Assembly (NCBI GenBank): GCA_963741135.1
Contig: CAVUHC010000007.1
Location: 828,694 to 892,693 of the forward strand
Direction of reading: 5' to 3'
DNA: 64,000 nt
Source: Gp6-AA40 sp963741135
GTDB taxonomy: Bacteria > Acidobacteriota > Vicinamibacteria > Vicinamibacterales > UBA2999
The notes under the pieces are model-generated. The model was not told where the DNA came from. It saw nothing but the letters and a program-made list of their open reading frames with translations, and made no database searches. This document shows positions 30,069-37,863 of the stretch, piece after piece. The position numbers and the translations under genes were made by a program. Within the stretch, counting starts at the first letter, position 1, and each line of letters starts with the position of its first letter.

Positions 30069-30862
30069 TGCGGGCAGTATTCTCGGGCGTCACATCAGGC
30101 GAGTGCATCAACTGGAGAAGATGAACGGGACTAGAACGCCGTGAACAATCAGTGAACAATCCGTTCCCGACCATCAGGAAACAGCAGGATTCCATCCGAT
30201 CTAAAGACGAAGAACCAACAAGATAGCCAACCTGCATCGCGGGTGCTTCATCGGACTCCAAGTGGCGCTCGCATCGCCGCGACCGCGATCCTCGGTGGTC
30301 TGCGTCACGAGTATCTGCTCGAGACGAAGGCCGCATAAAACAACTCGAACGCGGTGCGACGATTTGCGTGGCCACCGCGGCCGCCGCCGCGAGCACGACG
30401 AGCGGCAGCAGCGCCATCGTGCTCGCAGGATCCTGTTCGCCGCTGGAGACCCTCGGCCTTCCAAGCCGGGGGGCGAAGGTTCGAGTCCTTCCGGGCGCGC
30501 CAACTCGCGTTCGCGCGTTGGCCACGCGCGGATCCGTCGCTAGCCGTCAGCGTCCGTCGCTCCGCTCGATGCGAGCATGATCGAGTCCTTGGCCCGCCGA
30601 AGCGATGACAACTTGTCGCATGCGAAGGCGGCCTTCGGGGCGCGCCAACTTCCGACATCATGACCGCGCAGCCAGTGCAAGCAAGCGATTGTGCGGGCTC
30701 GGATACCGTCCACCACGGTTACCTCAAGAACTCGAGTTCGTAAGACACAATCTCCGTCGTAGTTATCTCTTTGTCACATCCGTGACCTACTTGCGACCCC
30801 ACTTGGCATCGCACCTAGACACGCACCGCCGCACCGTCGCATTTCACAACGATTGCACTCAT
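30069..30862 (+). other. Long gene-poor stretch with a tRNA-like 3' half
   Basis: About 800 bases without a convincing gene. It contains a direct repeat GTGAACAATC near 30140-30160 and a tRNA-like 3' half at 30453-30502. Translations across it give the gene-prediction artefact typical of tRNA regions. Confidence 0.4.
30453..30502 (+). other. tRNA 3'-half remnant (anticodon loop TCC, T arm, acceptor and CCA)
   Basis: The anticodon stem TCGGC/GCCGG closes a loop CTTCCAA (anticodon TCC, Gly). Next come a perfect T stem GAAGG/CCTTC with loop TTCGAGT, and CGGGCGC, G, CCA. No matching acceptor 5' strand or D arm is present upstream at the right distance. It is therefore half a tRNA, as left at an integration junction. 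Confidence 0.6.
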
Positions 30863-32110
30863 CTACCGCGCGCCCGTGAGGACCGGCGCAAACCTCTGGA
30901 TCCGCTTGCCGAAGTCGACTTCGCCGACATAGATATTGCCGAACGTATCGATCCCGATGGCGTTCGGAAAGGTCATCTGACCGGCCAGACGGCCGCTTCC
31001 GCCAAAGTACCCGAGCGTCTTGCCGCTCTGGCGCTCCACGGTCCAGACGACGTCGTTGTGCGCGTCGGCCACGAATAGATACTTCTGCTGCGGGTCCTTG
31101 GAGATGATCATCTTGTACGTCGTGCCACAGATGGACTGGGTGAACGTGCCGACGATTTGCACCGGTGGGGCTTTGATCCCCGCGTCCAGCCCACCGCAGC
31201 CGCCGCGCTGCGCGGGTGAATTCGGCGACACGTAAATGTCCTGCAGCCACTTCCCCTCCGTGGTGAAGACCTGGATGCGGTTCTGGCCGCGCTCGCCGAT
31301 GTAGACGCGCCGATCTTTCGAGATCTCGACGAAGTGCAGCGTCGGGACGAAATTCTTTTCTTCCGGAGGCGGACCGCCAGTCCACTTGTAGCCCGCGATC
31401 GGACCGTTCTCAATCTCGCTCAGCGGCATCCCGTGGCCACCCCAGCCGCGCTTGTAGGCGCCAGTTGACGCGTCGTATATCTGCACGCGCTTCTGATTGA
31501 TGATGTACAGCTCGTTGGCCACCTCGTCGAGCTGGAAGCGGCCCTTATTGATGATGTAGCGCGTCTCCTGATTGTTCTCCGGCATCTTGGCCGCCTCGGG
31601 CGGTGGACGATGGTCGAAGTCCCAAACGAGCTTCCCGTCGCGCGTGAACTTCAGGATGCTGTCCTCATTGGCTTCGCCGCTGACCCATACGAACCCTTTC
31701 GTATCGACGACCACGGTCTGCAACTGGACCGGCCACTTCGGGTGATAGCCGGGGCCGCCCCATGCGTGAACGACGTTACCCTGCTGGTCGGCTTCGATGA
31801 GCTCAGGTCCACGCACACAGCAGAGCGCGGGCGAGGGGTTCCCCTCGGCCGTCAACTCGATGGGGAGGGCGGACCGACCGCGGTTGAGGAACCAGACGTG
31901 GTCCATGTGGTCGACAAAGATCCCCACGACCTGCTGCATGCTCCACTTGTTCGGCAGCGGCTTGGGCCAGAACGGGTCAACGCGGTACTGCGGTGCCCCG
32001 TTCTCCATTGCCTGTTTCGGGACTACCTGCGCGTGACTGACGCCGCTCGTAGCAAGCGTCGCAATGGCGCACAGAACAACGACTCCTGCACATACTTGGG
32101 TCTTGGTCAT
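30863..32110 (-). CDS. Secreted NHL-repeat beta-propeller protein
   Basis: 415 residues from the ATG at 32110, with GGAGG upstream. Signal peptide at 1-27 (ending SHAQ). NHL-type blades follow: VVGIFVDHMDHVWFLNRG, LQTVVVDTKGFVWVSGEAN, VEISKDRRVYIGERGQNRIQVF and AIGIDTFGNIYVGEVDFGKRIQRF. It also has the paired cysteines CCVRGPEL. The family is common as secreted copies in acidobacteria; ligand or enzyme activity unknown. It lies just outside the left edge of the tRNA-Lys island. Confidence 0.82.
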   Translation of the reverse strand: MTKTQVCAGVVVLCAIATLATSGVSHAQVVPKQAMENGAPQYRVDPFWPKPLPNKWSMQQVVGIFVDHMDHVWFLNRGRSALPIELTAEGNPSPALCCVRGPELIEADQQGNVVHAWGGPGYHPKWPVQLQTVVVDTKGFVWVSGEANEDSILKFTRDGKLVWDFDHRPPPEAAKMPENNQETRYIINKGRFQLDEVANELYIINQKRVQIYDASTGAYKRGWGGHGMPLSEIENGPIAGYKWTGGPPPEEKNFVPTLHFVEISKDRRVYIGERGQNRIQVFTTEGKWLQDIYVSPNSPAQRGGCGGLDAGIKAPPVQIVGTFTQSICGTTYKMIISKDPQQKYLFVADAHNDVVWTVERQSGKTLGYFGGSGRLAGQMTFPNAIGIDTFGNIYVGEVDFGKRIQRFAPVLTGAR

Positions 32111-32290
32111 CACGATCCTCCGCTCTCCTTTTTCGTCGATTAGACATCCGTCTACTCGAACGAGCCGCCGGCGCATGTTATCTCAGCGCCCTTCCGCTCT
32201 GGCACCACAGACCGTGCAGCGGCCTGCGTTTCCGAAGGATCCCCGCCAGCGTGTGCATGCACTCGCCCGTCTCAAGATTGGGAGATAAGG

Positions 32291-32344
32291 GGTGAGTTGC
32301 CTCGGATTCGAACCGAGAACCCGCAGATTTAGGATCTACTGCTC
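32291..32344 (-). repeat. att-like copy 1: degenerate tRNA-Lys 3' end
   Basis: 54 bases resembling the 3' half of the tRNA-Lys at 36280, with about six substitutions and one extra base in the anticodon loop region. It has the same orientation as the tRNA. It is the oldest-looking copy and marks the left edge of the array. Confidence 0.7.
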
Positions 32345-32497
32345 GATGGTTGAGAACACTGGAAATGTTGAACGGTTCCGTCGATCAGGGTGTCCAGCTC
32401 GCCAGAGCGCGCAACTGCAGTTGCGTCTGGGTTGCGGAGGTGAATGAGGTTCATGACTGTAAAGTGGTGACGAAACCAGACTGAGCGAAGCGAAGGA

Positions 32498-32542
32498 TGG
32501 TGAGCCGCCTCGGAATCGAACCGAGAACCCGCAGATTAAGAG
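32498..32542 (-). repeat. att-like copy 2: perfect 45-base tRNA-Lys 3' end
   Basis: Identical to 36280-36324 (CCA end through the anticodon loop). It is preceded on the plus strand by CTGAGCGAAGCGAAGG, which also precedes copy 4. Direct orientation. Confidence 0.85.
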
Positions 32543-32704
32543 ATGGCGTAGAGGGGTGTCCAGAGGATCCCACCGAGTAACACCGCGTCGATTCATTAGG
32601 AAATACAGACGCCATGGAATTCGGTCACACACCCTGGACGATGCAAACTGTGGTCAAAACTACGGTCAGAAAATCGCCGTCGAATCGTTGGCGCGCGGGC
32701 CGGT

Positions 32705-33013
32705 TCAGGCGATGCTGCGGGTTCTGGCGGCGTGCCACAAATCCCAGTTCATCTGCAGGTTCATCCACACCTGAGGAGACGTGCACAGTAGTGCCGACAG
32801 TCGCCACGCCGTGTCCGCTGTCACGCCGCGCTTGCCTTTGATGATCTCGTTCAAGCGATTCGTCGTCATCTGCATGCGCGTCGCAGCCTCCGCCTGAGTG
32901 AGGCCGAGCGGCTTCAGGAACTCTTCGAGGAGCATCTCGCCGGGATGAGTTGGCGGCCGGCGCATCCGTCGGAGATCGACGACGCGCGTCGTTTTACGAG
33001 TGGTAGTCTTCAC
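32705..33013 (-). CDS. higA: HigA-family addiction-module antitoxin
   Basis: 102 residues from a GTG at 33013, overlapping the end of the higB remnant by 20 bases. XRE-type helix-turn-helix: THPGEMLLEEFLKPLGLTQA, AATRMQMTTNRLNEIIKGKR, then TADTAWRLSALL and the family's WMNLQMNWDLW. Full length for HigA. It represses its own operon and neutralises HigB. Here the toxin is 5'-truncated, so the antitoxin is solitary. A near-identical half copy lies at 18.4 kb. Confidence 0.9.
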   Translation of the reverse strand: MKTTTRKTTRVVDLRRMRRPPTHPGEMLLEEFLKPLGLTQAEAATRMQMTTNRLNEIIKGKRGVTADTAWRLSALLCTSPQVWMNLQMNWDLWHAARTRSIA

Positions 33014-33158
33014 AGCGCACCTCCCAAGCGCGGCCGGCGTCGAACCGAAACGTAATTCTGTATTGATCGTTCAGGCGAATGCTGTGCCGGCCAGCGAGCA
33101 AACCCTTGAGCGCCTCGAGCCGATTGCCCGGCGGGACCCAGAGGGCCACTTGGATCCC
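32994..33158 (-). pseudogene. higB: HigB (RelE-superfamily) toxin, C-terminal fragment
   Basis: Only the last 54 codons remain: VPPGNRLEALKGLLAGRHSI, RLNDQYRITFRFDAGRAWEV, ending CEDYHS. The N-terminal 40 residues are missing. The fragment follows the DUF2442 stop codon in the same frame, so the two genes have been joined by a deletion. It overlaps the higA start. Confidence 0.8.
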
Positions 33159-33455
33159 CTACGCCGGCGCGGCGACCCACGAGCGAGCGCGGGCTGCGAG
33201 CTCTCGCTGAACGAGCGGCCAGTCGTGAAGCGTGGCCGGGTCGAAGTCGGCGCCGTTGGGCCACACGAGCGTGTGCACTTCGGGGTCGAGGCGCACCTGG
33301 CCAAACAGCTCCGGATTCTGTAAGGGGCCGTAGAGTTCCCCTGCTAACACTGGCGAGAAGTCGATCGTCTGCGTCGACCCGTCGTCGAATCCGACGCGCA
33401 GGGTGTGCACGTCGACGCGTTCGAACGATAGCACCCGATGAAGGGGATGCCCCAT
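33159..33455 (-). CDS. DUF2442 domain protein
   Basis: 98 residues from the ATG at 33455. The text has VDVHTLRVGFDDGSTQTIDF, FGQVRLDPEVHTLVWPNGAD and FDPATLHDWP, the usual DUF2442 signature. DUF2442 genes often pair with DUF4160 genes in a toxin-antitoxin-like arrangement; that role is predicted, not proven here. It follows the DUF4160 gene by four bases. Confidence 0.82.
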   Translation of the reverse strand: MGHPLHRVLSFERVDVHTLRVGFDDGSTQTIDFSPVLAGELYGPLQNPELFGQVRLDPEVHTLVWPNGADFDPATLHDWPLVQRELAARARSWVAAPA

Positions 33456-33459
33456 ATCT

Positions 33460-33729
33460 CTATTGTAGTGGAGCAATCGGAAGTGGCGGCCGTCCCGCCT
33501 GGAGCCGATCCCAATCCGCGCTGAGTTCGGACCGGTGGAGCTCCGCCCAAGCCTCGACGAGCCGCTGCTGCGTGCGGGGCAAGTCACCCGCGATCAAGTC
33601 CACGGGATCAAGACTAAACACGCCAACGTGCTCTTGATAGTACGCGTGGAAATGCGGCGTGTGGTGCACCGCGCCGGCTTCCATGAACATACGGATGATG
33701 ATGCCGAAGAACCGACTGATCTCAGGCAG
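33460..33729 (-). CDS. DUF4160 domain protein, start codon apparently changed
   Basis: The conserved opening PEISRFFGIIIRMFMEAG is preceded by CTG at 33729 rather than ATG; the first ATG in frame is at 33690. The body includes HHTPHFHAYYQEHVGVFSLD, typical of DUF4160, and about 89 residues in total. It pairs with DUF2442 downstream. Either a CTG start or a lost start. Confidence 0.75.
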   Translation of the reverse strand: MPEISRFFGIIIRMFMEAGAVHHTPHFHAYYQEHVGVFSLDPVDLIAGDLPRTQQRLVEAWAELHRSELSADWDRLQAGRPPLPIAPLQ

Positions 33730-33987
33730 AGTGCGTCATTCTCCGATGCAGTCTCGCACGTGACACTCAGGAATCCAAGCGATAGCGCCGGACCGTGCAC
33801 TGCGCCCGCGAGGGCCGGTCGGCAGTGATTTCGCCATCTCCTCGTCCGCTTCAGAGAGTCGGTCCCGATGTCGCAGCGCGTAGCGCGTGGGGGCAGTTTG
33901 CTGCGACCACTTGAGGGTGCATGGACGAGTGCGAGAGCACCTGCCGCAACCCAGACGCAACTGGATGCGAAGATCTTGGCGAAAAAG

Positions 33988-34008
33988 TGGTGAGCCGCCT
34001 CGGAATCG
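33988..34008 (-). repeat. att-like copy 3: 21-base tRNA-Lys 3' terminus
   Basis: Exact match to 36280-36300 (CCA end and part of the T arm), then diverges. Direct orientation with the tRNA, 80 bases from copy 4. Confidence 0.65.
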
Positions 34009-34012
34009 TGCA

Positions 34013-34087
34013 TGTTTGGCGAGCGCGAAGCGCGAAGCCAACTTGCCTGAAGGCGAGGTGGCGAAACCAGCCTGAGCGAAGCGAAGG
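34013..34087 (+). repeat. Palindrome-rich linker next to att copies
   Basis: About 75 bases built from GCGAAGCG-type blocks. The end GAAACCAG-C-CTGAGCGAAGCGAAGG recurs with one change at 32473-32496 before att copy 2. It looks like the island-side flank of the att sites. Confidence 0.5.
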
Positions 34088-34088
34088 T

Positions 34089-34139
34089 TGATGAGCCGCC
34101 TCGGAATCGAACCGAGAACCCGCAGATTAAGAGTCTGCT
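34089..34139 (-). repeat. att-like copy 4: 51-base tRNA-Lys 3' end
   Basis: Matches 36280-36330 with one substitution near the CCA end, reaching past the anticodon into the anticodon stem. Same orientation as the tRNA. Confidence 0.85.
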
Positions 34140-34277
34140 ATAAGCGGCTGGCAACACCAACGAGCAGGGTCAATCACTTACGGCGCTCCACGACAACAGC
34201 GCGGTTAATGTTTGCGGCTCTACACTAACCCATTCGCCCACTCCACCGCTATCAGTCCGCGATCACGTATCAGCACA

Positions 34278-34609
34278 CTAGCTGGCCGGGGCGTCACGCC
34301 TATCGATTCGCTCCAACGTCACCGCGTGAACCTCGATCGTGTCACCGGTTTGCATTTCGAGTTCAAGGCGGCTCAAGCCGCTGCCAATCAAACGGCCCTC
34401 GTGCGACGTTAAGGCCAGGGCGAAGCGTGGCCCCACGGGTCTTGCCTCGGATACGAGAACGACCTCCAATCGTGAGCGATAAGTCTGACGCGCGTGGCTG
34501 TGCCGTCAAACCGGATCGGGGTGAAGGTAAGAGCAATGGTCTTCGCATCGGTTTCGATGCTCACTCCTTCCAAGATCGCGTCGTGGAGATCGTCAAGTGT
34601 CAGCATTCT
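34278..34609 (-). CDS. Small hypothetical protein (frameshifted)
   Basis: The first frame runs from the ATG at 34609: LTLDDLHDAILEGVSIETDA, then FTPIRFDGTATRVRLIAHDW. A shift near 34440 leads to RFALALTSHEGRLIGSGLSR and LEMQTGDTIEVHAVTLERID. Together about 110 residues of beta-rich sequence. No family named. Lies inside the island between att copy 4 and the recombinase. Confidence 0.5.
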
Positions 34610-34727
34610 GGATTCAGTATCACGAGCGGCCACCGCTCAGCCGCGAAGTCGGGCCACCTCGCTACCGTGAGCGGGGCGTAGCCACTCGAACGCGGCGGAA
34701 GTCGCGCGGGAAGGCGGCGAAGAAACG

Positions 34728-34988
34728 CTAGGTGCCGTTGCGCTTGGGCGGAACGGGCGGCTCTGACGATCGATCGCCTTGCTCAGTGCGGTCACGACGC
34801 TGCGACCACATATGACGGCACACGTCACATCGAAACCATTCCGCGGCGCTGTCGGGGATGTTGGGCGGTAGAGTGGCGATCTGAACGCTGTCGCAGCGAG
34901 GGCAATTGGTGCGGGTCTTCTCAGCGTAGGGCGGGCGCTGCAAGGTTCTACCGTTGATCAGAACGCGTGTTTTCGAGCCACCTCGCAA
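34728..34988 (-). CDS. Small zinc-ribbon protein
   Basis: 86 residues with two CxxC knuckles (NCPRCDSVQI and FRCDVCRHMW), 23 residues apart, making one treble-clef/zinc-ribbon finger. The tails are basic. No partner known; island cargo. Confidence 0.55.
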   Translation of the reverse strand: MRGGSKTRVLINGRTLQRPPYAEKTRTNCPRCDSVQIATLPPNIPDSAAEWFRCDVCRHMWSQRRDRTEQGDRSSEPPVPPKRNGT

Positions 34989-35021
34989 CCCGAGTCGGCA
35001 CGTCTGCTGCAGTCGCCAGAC

Positions 35022-35189
35022 TCACGTCGGAGGGCCGCTTGCTTCGGTCTTCCGCAATTCCGCAAGTTCGTTCTCGATGCGCTTACACCGATCGATGAAT
35101 GTCGGATTGTCGCGCTTGTCTTCGAGTTCCGCTTCCAAGCGTCGCAGGCGATCCCGCCGTTTCTCAGTATTGGTAAGGATGTCAGACAT
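35022..35189 (-). CDS. Small coiled-coil protein
   Basis: 55 residues from the ATG at 35189, almost all heptad-like charged helix (KRRDRLRRLEAELEDKRDN, then RIENELAELRK). Function unknown. It lies upstream of the zinc-ribbon gene, same strand. Confidence 0.45.
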   Translation of the reverse strand: MSDILTNTEKRRDRLRRLEAELEDKRDNPTFIDRCKRIENELAELRKTEASGPPT

Positions 35190-35280
35190 GGGACCTCGAT
35201 GTATGGAGGCCTGCGCTGCTACGGCGCCGAAGATGCGACTACTGTTCAGATTACCGGGGGCGATGCCCAAGACGCTATTG

Positions 35281-35344
35281 GGACTAGGGGAAATTGCTGT
35301 AGGACTAAAGGGAATGTCCTATAGGACCAAGGGGAAATCTGAAG
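35281..35344 (+). promoter_or_regulatory. Three direct repeats with a 21-22 base period
   Basis: Units begin at 35281 (GGACTAGGGGAAAT), 35302 (GGACTAAAGGGAAT) and 35324 (GGACCAAGGGGAAAT). The period equals two helical turns, as for tandem operator sites. It sits between the divergent coiled-coil gene and a short plus-strand ORF. Confidence 0.55.
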
Positions 35345-35464
35345 ACGCCGGAGAAATGCTAGCTCTTACGCTCGAAGGAATTGCCGCACGCAAGGCAGAA
35401 ATACATGTCGCGCGTAACAAGTTGTTGGGTTCTAGGCGGGTAACCCTCGCCCTATTCCTGGCAA

Positions 35465-35602
35465 ATGATTTCGAGCGGCGACGTGCGCATCCCCGCCGCG
35501 GCCATGCGTGAGGAACCCTTTGACGTCATTTCAGCGGAAATTCAGAAGGATGGAGTCACGACCGAGTTCATTCTTGGTGCTAGTCCGACTCAGAAAGAGT
35601 GA
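35465..35602 (+). CDS. Short ORF, possible small protein
   Basis: 45 codons: MISSGDVRIPAAAMREEPFD, then VISAEIQKDGVTTEFILGAS, end. The composition is protein-like and it is downstream of the triple repeat. No family and no clear RBS. Confidence 0.3.
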   Translation: MISSGDVRIPAAAMREEPFDVISAEIQKDGVTTEFILGASPTQKE

Positions 35603-35802
35603 GAAGCGGAAGGGGCGAAGAGGCGGTGGACGACAAGTAGCGCTGGTAATCCTCTTCCGCCTTCAGTAAAGCGGCAATCTCCGGCGATGCGGCGGCCACG
35701 ACCGCGAGACCGATCGGTATTGTCCTGGATCCTCGCTCGCAATTCGTCAGCGAGCCGCCTGATCCTATCTAGGCGCTTGACGGCGTTGTCGGCGGCAGAC
35801 AA
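35590..35802 (-). CDS. Small hypothetical protein (probably frameshifted)
   Basis: N-terminal helix NAVKRLDRIRRLADELRARI. A shift near 35690 would lead to IAALLKAEEDYQRYLSS in another frame, giving about 75 residues. Unknown; island cargo just downstream of the recombinase fragment. Confidence 0.35.
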   Translation of the reverse strand: MSAADNAVKRLDRIRRLADELRARIQDNTDRSRGRGRRIAGDCRFTEGGRGLPALLVVHRLFAPSASHSF

Positions 35803-35826
35803 GCGTCGAGGCTACTACCGCGATGG

Positions 35827-36210
35827 TCACGTGTCTGTTAGGTTCCTGACATTGACCGACGTCGTTACAAAAGAAATTCGCGCGGCCGGGGATGGGAGTG
35901 GCTCGATCCCGGAAGTCGGGCCGGCAGGGTTCGGTAGCAGCTTGATCCGTAGATGGTCGCTGATGTGGCCTTCCGCGTGCAGCCAACTGAGGTAGCTGTT
36001 GATCGTGCGGGCATACATGTTGATGCCGCCCGGTGTCAGGCCGCGGTCGCGCATCCCGACCACCCACGTCACGAGAGTGCTCTTGGTCAGCGTCGGTGGA
36101 AGTGTGGCGAGTCCTTGACGGTAGGTGCGAACGGTTCGCGCGGACCAGCCGCGGAGATACAGCCCGTGCGTGAGGAAGTCGTCTGTGAGAGTGCTGAAAG
36201 TGGTGTCCAC
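35827..36210 (-). pseudogene. Tyrosine recombinase/integrase, N-terminal core-binding fragment
   Basis: 127 residues: TLTDDFLTHGLYLRGWSART, VRTYRQGLATLPPTLTKSTL, then GGINMYARTINSYLSWLHAE, the SAM-like arm of phage integrases. The catalytic domain (R..HxxR..Y) is missing; the frame ends after 25 unrelated residues. It starts 70 bases from the tRNA-Lys 3' end and reads away from it, the usual integrase position for tRNA-targeting elements. Confidence 0.85.
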
Positions 36211-36279
36211 GAATCTGCGGCTCCAGTGATGTGGCGCCGTTGTCGTGGGATGCTGGTAAGTTGTTGACCTGAAAGGAAG

Positions 36280-36355
36280 TGGTGAGCCGCCTCGGAATCG
36301 AACCGAGAACCCGCAGATTAAGAGTCTGCTGCTCTGCCAATTGAGCTAGCGGCCC
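36280..36355 (-). tRNA. tRNA-Lys (anticodon CTT)
   Basis: 76 bases with CCA encoded. Acceptor GGGCCGC/GCGGCTC, D arm GCTC/GAGC, anticodon stem GCAGA/TCTGC around loop CTCTTAA, T stem CTCGG/CCGAG. All arms pair. Its 3' end is the source of four att-like copies to the left. Confidence 0.95.
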
Positions 36356-36383
36356 ACTTCGGAGGCAAGAGGACCGCTTATTC

Positions 36384-36598
36384 TACCGGTCGCGCCGCCG
36401 AGACCGCAACTCGCCGAGGCGCGCCGAGAACTCCGACGAGGCATCGCGGAGTTCAGCGCCGATCTTCATGGCGCGATCGATCTCCTGCTGTGCCGCGTCG
36501 TTCGCGCGCTTTCCACGTTCGAAAGGTCGCTCGCACGCTCCAGGTGCGGCGTGAGCTCCTGCTCGATGTCGCGATTCAGTCCGATATCCCTACGGGAC
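36384..36598 (-). CDS. Possible small coiled-coil protein (frameshifted)
   Basis: The frame reads DIEQELTPHLERASDLS, then after a shift near 36520 reads RANDAAQQEIDRAMKIGAEL and ends SRRRDR stop at 36384. It is helical and charged. Weak evidence. Confidence 0.3.
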
Positions 36599-36641
36599 TA
36601 TTGACGCTTCAAAAGACCTGCCACCTGGCGATGAAAGAAAG

Positions 36642-37742
36642 TTAGTGAAGCGGTGTCTGGTCCTGGAGCGGTTCGCGCAGTGAGGGCGCCTGGCCGTCCA
36701 CAATGGCGGGGAACAAGGCCTGGATTCCAGTCGAGCCTTCGCGCACAAGCCCGCGCTCGCGGTAGTGCGGTGAATCGACGGCTCTCCGCAGATTGAGGAT
36801 CGGGGCAAAGCAGCAACCGCACTCGGAGAAACGGGCGCTACATTCGGCCAGAGTGAGAGTGCCAAACATCGCGGCGAGCTCTGCCTTGAGCTCGTGCTGC
36901 GGCAACGGATCCTGATGCCGTCCGAGCCAGTCCGGCCGTTCGGCCGACACACAGAAAGCCTTCCAGAATTTCGGCTCGAGCGCGCCAAGGCTCACCCGGA
37001 TGCCATCAGCAGTTTCGTACACGTTGTAGCAGGCGGCGCCGCCGTTGAGAATCCCTTCGCTCGGCCGCGGCGCGATCCCAGCGCCAAGCTCCGCAAGATG
37101 CAGGAGCCCCAGCGGCATCACCGCATCGGCCAGCGCAAGATCGATTTCGCAGCCGCGCCCGTCCCTCGCTCGCGCGTGCAGCGCGCCAAGAATCGCAATG
37201 ACGGCGAAGAGTGAGCCGGCACAGTCGGCGACCGGCGGGTCGAAGAAGGGCGGGTTCCCTCCGTTGTGATGGAGCGCGCCGGCGAGCGCGAGGTAGTTGA
37301 CGTCGTGCGCCGGCATCTCGGCCAGCGGCCCGTGGCGCCCGAATCCGTTCAGCGAGCAGTAGACGAGGCCGGGATTGAACTCCTTCAAGACCGCGTAGCC
37401 GACGCCGAGGCGTGTCATGACGCCGGGGCGGAACGATTCGATCAGGACGTCGGTGCCCGCAACCATCGCGAGGAATTCCTCACGCACGCTCACAACAGTG
37501 AGATCCATCCGGCGGGTCGTCTTTCCCGCATTGACCGCCTGGAAGTACATTGACGTGCCGGCTTCGCCACGCGGCCCGAGCGACCGCATCTCGTCGCCTG
37601 CCGGCGGCTCGACCTTGATGACGTCCGCCCCCATGTCGGCCATCAGCAGTGTGGCGAGGGGGCCGGGCAGGTGACGAGAGAGATCGATAACGCGAATGCC
37701 GCTCAGAAACGTGTTGAGGCGGGACATGCGGCTCATTCTCAC
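36642..37742 (-). CDS. CoA transferase family III (CaiB/BaiF)
   Basis: 366 residues. Family signatures: GIRVIDLSRHLPGPLATLLM, ADMGADVIKVEPPAGDEMRS and the catalytic Asp region SFRPGVMTRLGVGY / VYCSLNGFGRHGP. These enzymes move CoA between organic acids, or racemise 2-methylacyl-CoA. The sequence is somewhat nearer the alpha-methylacyl-CoA racemase/formyl-CoA transferase type, but substrate is not readable. Stands alone beside the island, divergent from the LVIVD gene. Confidence 0.87.
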   Translation of the reverse strand: MRMSRMSRLNTFLSGIRVIDLSRHLPGPLATLLMADMGADVIKVEPPAGDEMRSLGPRGEAGTSMYFQAVNAGKTTRRMDLTVVSVREEFLAMVAGTDVLIESFRPGVMTRLGVGYAVLKEFNPGLVYCSLNGFGRHGPLAEMPAHDVNYLALAGALHHNGGNPPFFDPPVADCAGSLFAVIAILGALHARARDGRGCEIDLALADAVMPLGLLHLAELGAGIAPRPSEGILNGGAACYNVYETADGIRVSLGALEPKFWKAFCVSAERPDWLGRHQDPLPQHELKAELAAMFGTLTLAECSARFSECGCCFAPILNLRRAVDSPHYRERGLVREGSTGIQALFPAIVDGQAPSLREPLQDQTPLH

Positions 37743-37863
37743 ACTTCTCGGTCGGTCCGCGGTGCGTCCGCCCGCACCCGCCGCGAAAAAGGGCGTATCA
37801 TCGGCCCCGGTCAGACCCTGCGAAGTGGAGCGGCGACGGTCCAGTCGACTGGAGGCGAATGCT

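Noticed and set aside
30201..30503. Minus-strand ORF starting MARPEGLEPSPPGLEGR
   Set aside because: This is the familiar false translation of a tRNA 3' end, not a protein.
32556..32774. Plus-strand frame with NCGQNYGQK, considered as the C-terminal end of an integrase left beside att copy 2
   Set aside because: No recombinase catalytic motif (HxxR or Tyr) is visible and the frame runs antisense into higA; the resemblance is too short.
35281..35344. Triple repeat as a minimal CRISPR array
   Set aside because: Units adjoin with no unique spacers, are imperfect, and no cas gene is near.
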